DNA of 32,855 bases from the NCBI RefSeq assembly GCF_009911695.1, contig NZ_QWKK01000011.1, positions 1 to 32,855 of the forward strand, in the 5' to 3' direction. Shown here piece by piece: positions 32,848 to 32,855 of this stretch. Within the stretch, counting starts at the first letter, position 1. Each line of letters opens with the position of its first letter. Under the pieces are notes generated by a model. That model made no database searches and was not told where the DNA came from. It saw only the letters and a program-made list of their open reading frames with translations. The DNA is from Enterorhabdus sp. P55 (GTDB lineage: Bacteria; Actinomycetota; Coriobacteriia; Coriobacteriales; Eggerthellaceae). A program made the position numbers and the translations under genes.

Positions 32848-32855
32848 AAAAAAAA

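Noticed and set aside
1-32855. tRNA, rRNA, CRISPR, insertion sequence or prophage features
   Set aside because: No T-loop or acceptor patterns, regular spacer arrays, transposase or phage-like proteins were seen.

Overview
The window looks like chromosomal DNA of a high-GC, anaerobic, Gram-positive actinobacterium, most likely a gut member of the Coriobacteriia (Eggerthellaceae-like). The evidence is the GC-rich codon use, clear AGGAGG-type ribosome binding sites, a sortase (LPQTG) surface protein, a ferredoxin-dependent 2-oxoacid oxidoreductase, a GadCB acid-resistance pair and an AMP-forming aryl-CoA ligase. The genus cannot be fixed from the sequence alone. I see no tRNA, rRNA, CRISPR array, insertion sequence or prophage gene.

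Layout. 0.1-3.3 kb, minus strand: gadC then gadB (glutamate/GABA antiport and decarboxylation). 3.6-4.9 kb: an LPQTG wall-anchored surface protein. 5.4-6.7 kb: a PAS-GGDEF diguanylate cyclase. 7.0-8.6 kb: an AGCS sodium:alanine/glycine symporter, divergent from an AlbA/RecG-like ATP-binding regulator (8.8-10.4 kb, plus). 10.4-11.45 kb: a gene-free kilobase with repeats, two parS-like sites, a candidate structured RNA and a sharply AT-rich island. 11.45-15.15 kb, minus: a three-gene 2-oxoacid:ferredoxin oxidoreductase operon (fused gamma-delta, alpha, beta). 15.7-17.8 kb, minus: a phenylacetate-CoA ligase-like gene followed by a LysR effector-binding domain with no DNA-binding domain. 18.1-19.0 kb, plus: a complete LysR regulator that is a paralogue of that free domain. 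19.7-22.0 kb, plus: a hybrid sensor kinase with two receiver domains. 22.1-29.9 kb, minus: a likely dinG - membrane coiled-coil protein - M28-like peptidase operon. 30.0-30.7 kb, plus: an unknown protein with a C-terminal membrane anchor. Then ddl (minus), divergent from rlmN (plus), to the window end.

The dominant non-genic signal is a 16-bp palindrome, TGTTTCACGTGAAACA, identical or nearly identical to the bacterial parS centromere site bound by ParB/Spo0J. I count 15 copies (13 perfect, 2 with one change) between 5.1 and 32.85 kb. They sit in four kinds of place: inside three 32-bp transcription terminators, in frame inside two genes (three sites, always read as Val-Ser-Arg-Glu-Thr), in or beside promoters (ddl/rlmN, por, paaK), and as close pairs between genes. 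This suggests the window lies in the origin-proximal ParB-loading domain, with centromere sites merged into ordinary gene-expression signals.

Metabolically, the oxidoreductase and the aryl-CoA ligase lie side by side on one strand and would fit conversion of an (aromatic) 2-oxoacid to acyl-CoA and free acid. The two LysR-type proteins flank the ligase and are the obvious candidates to control it. Functions are assigned from recognisable motifs; no database search was run.
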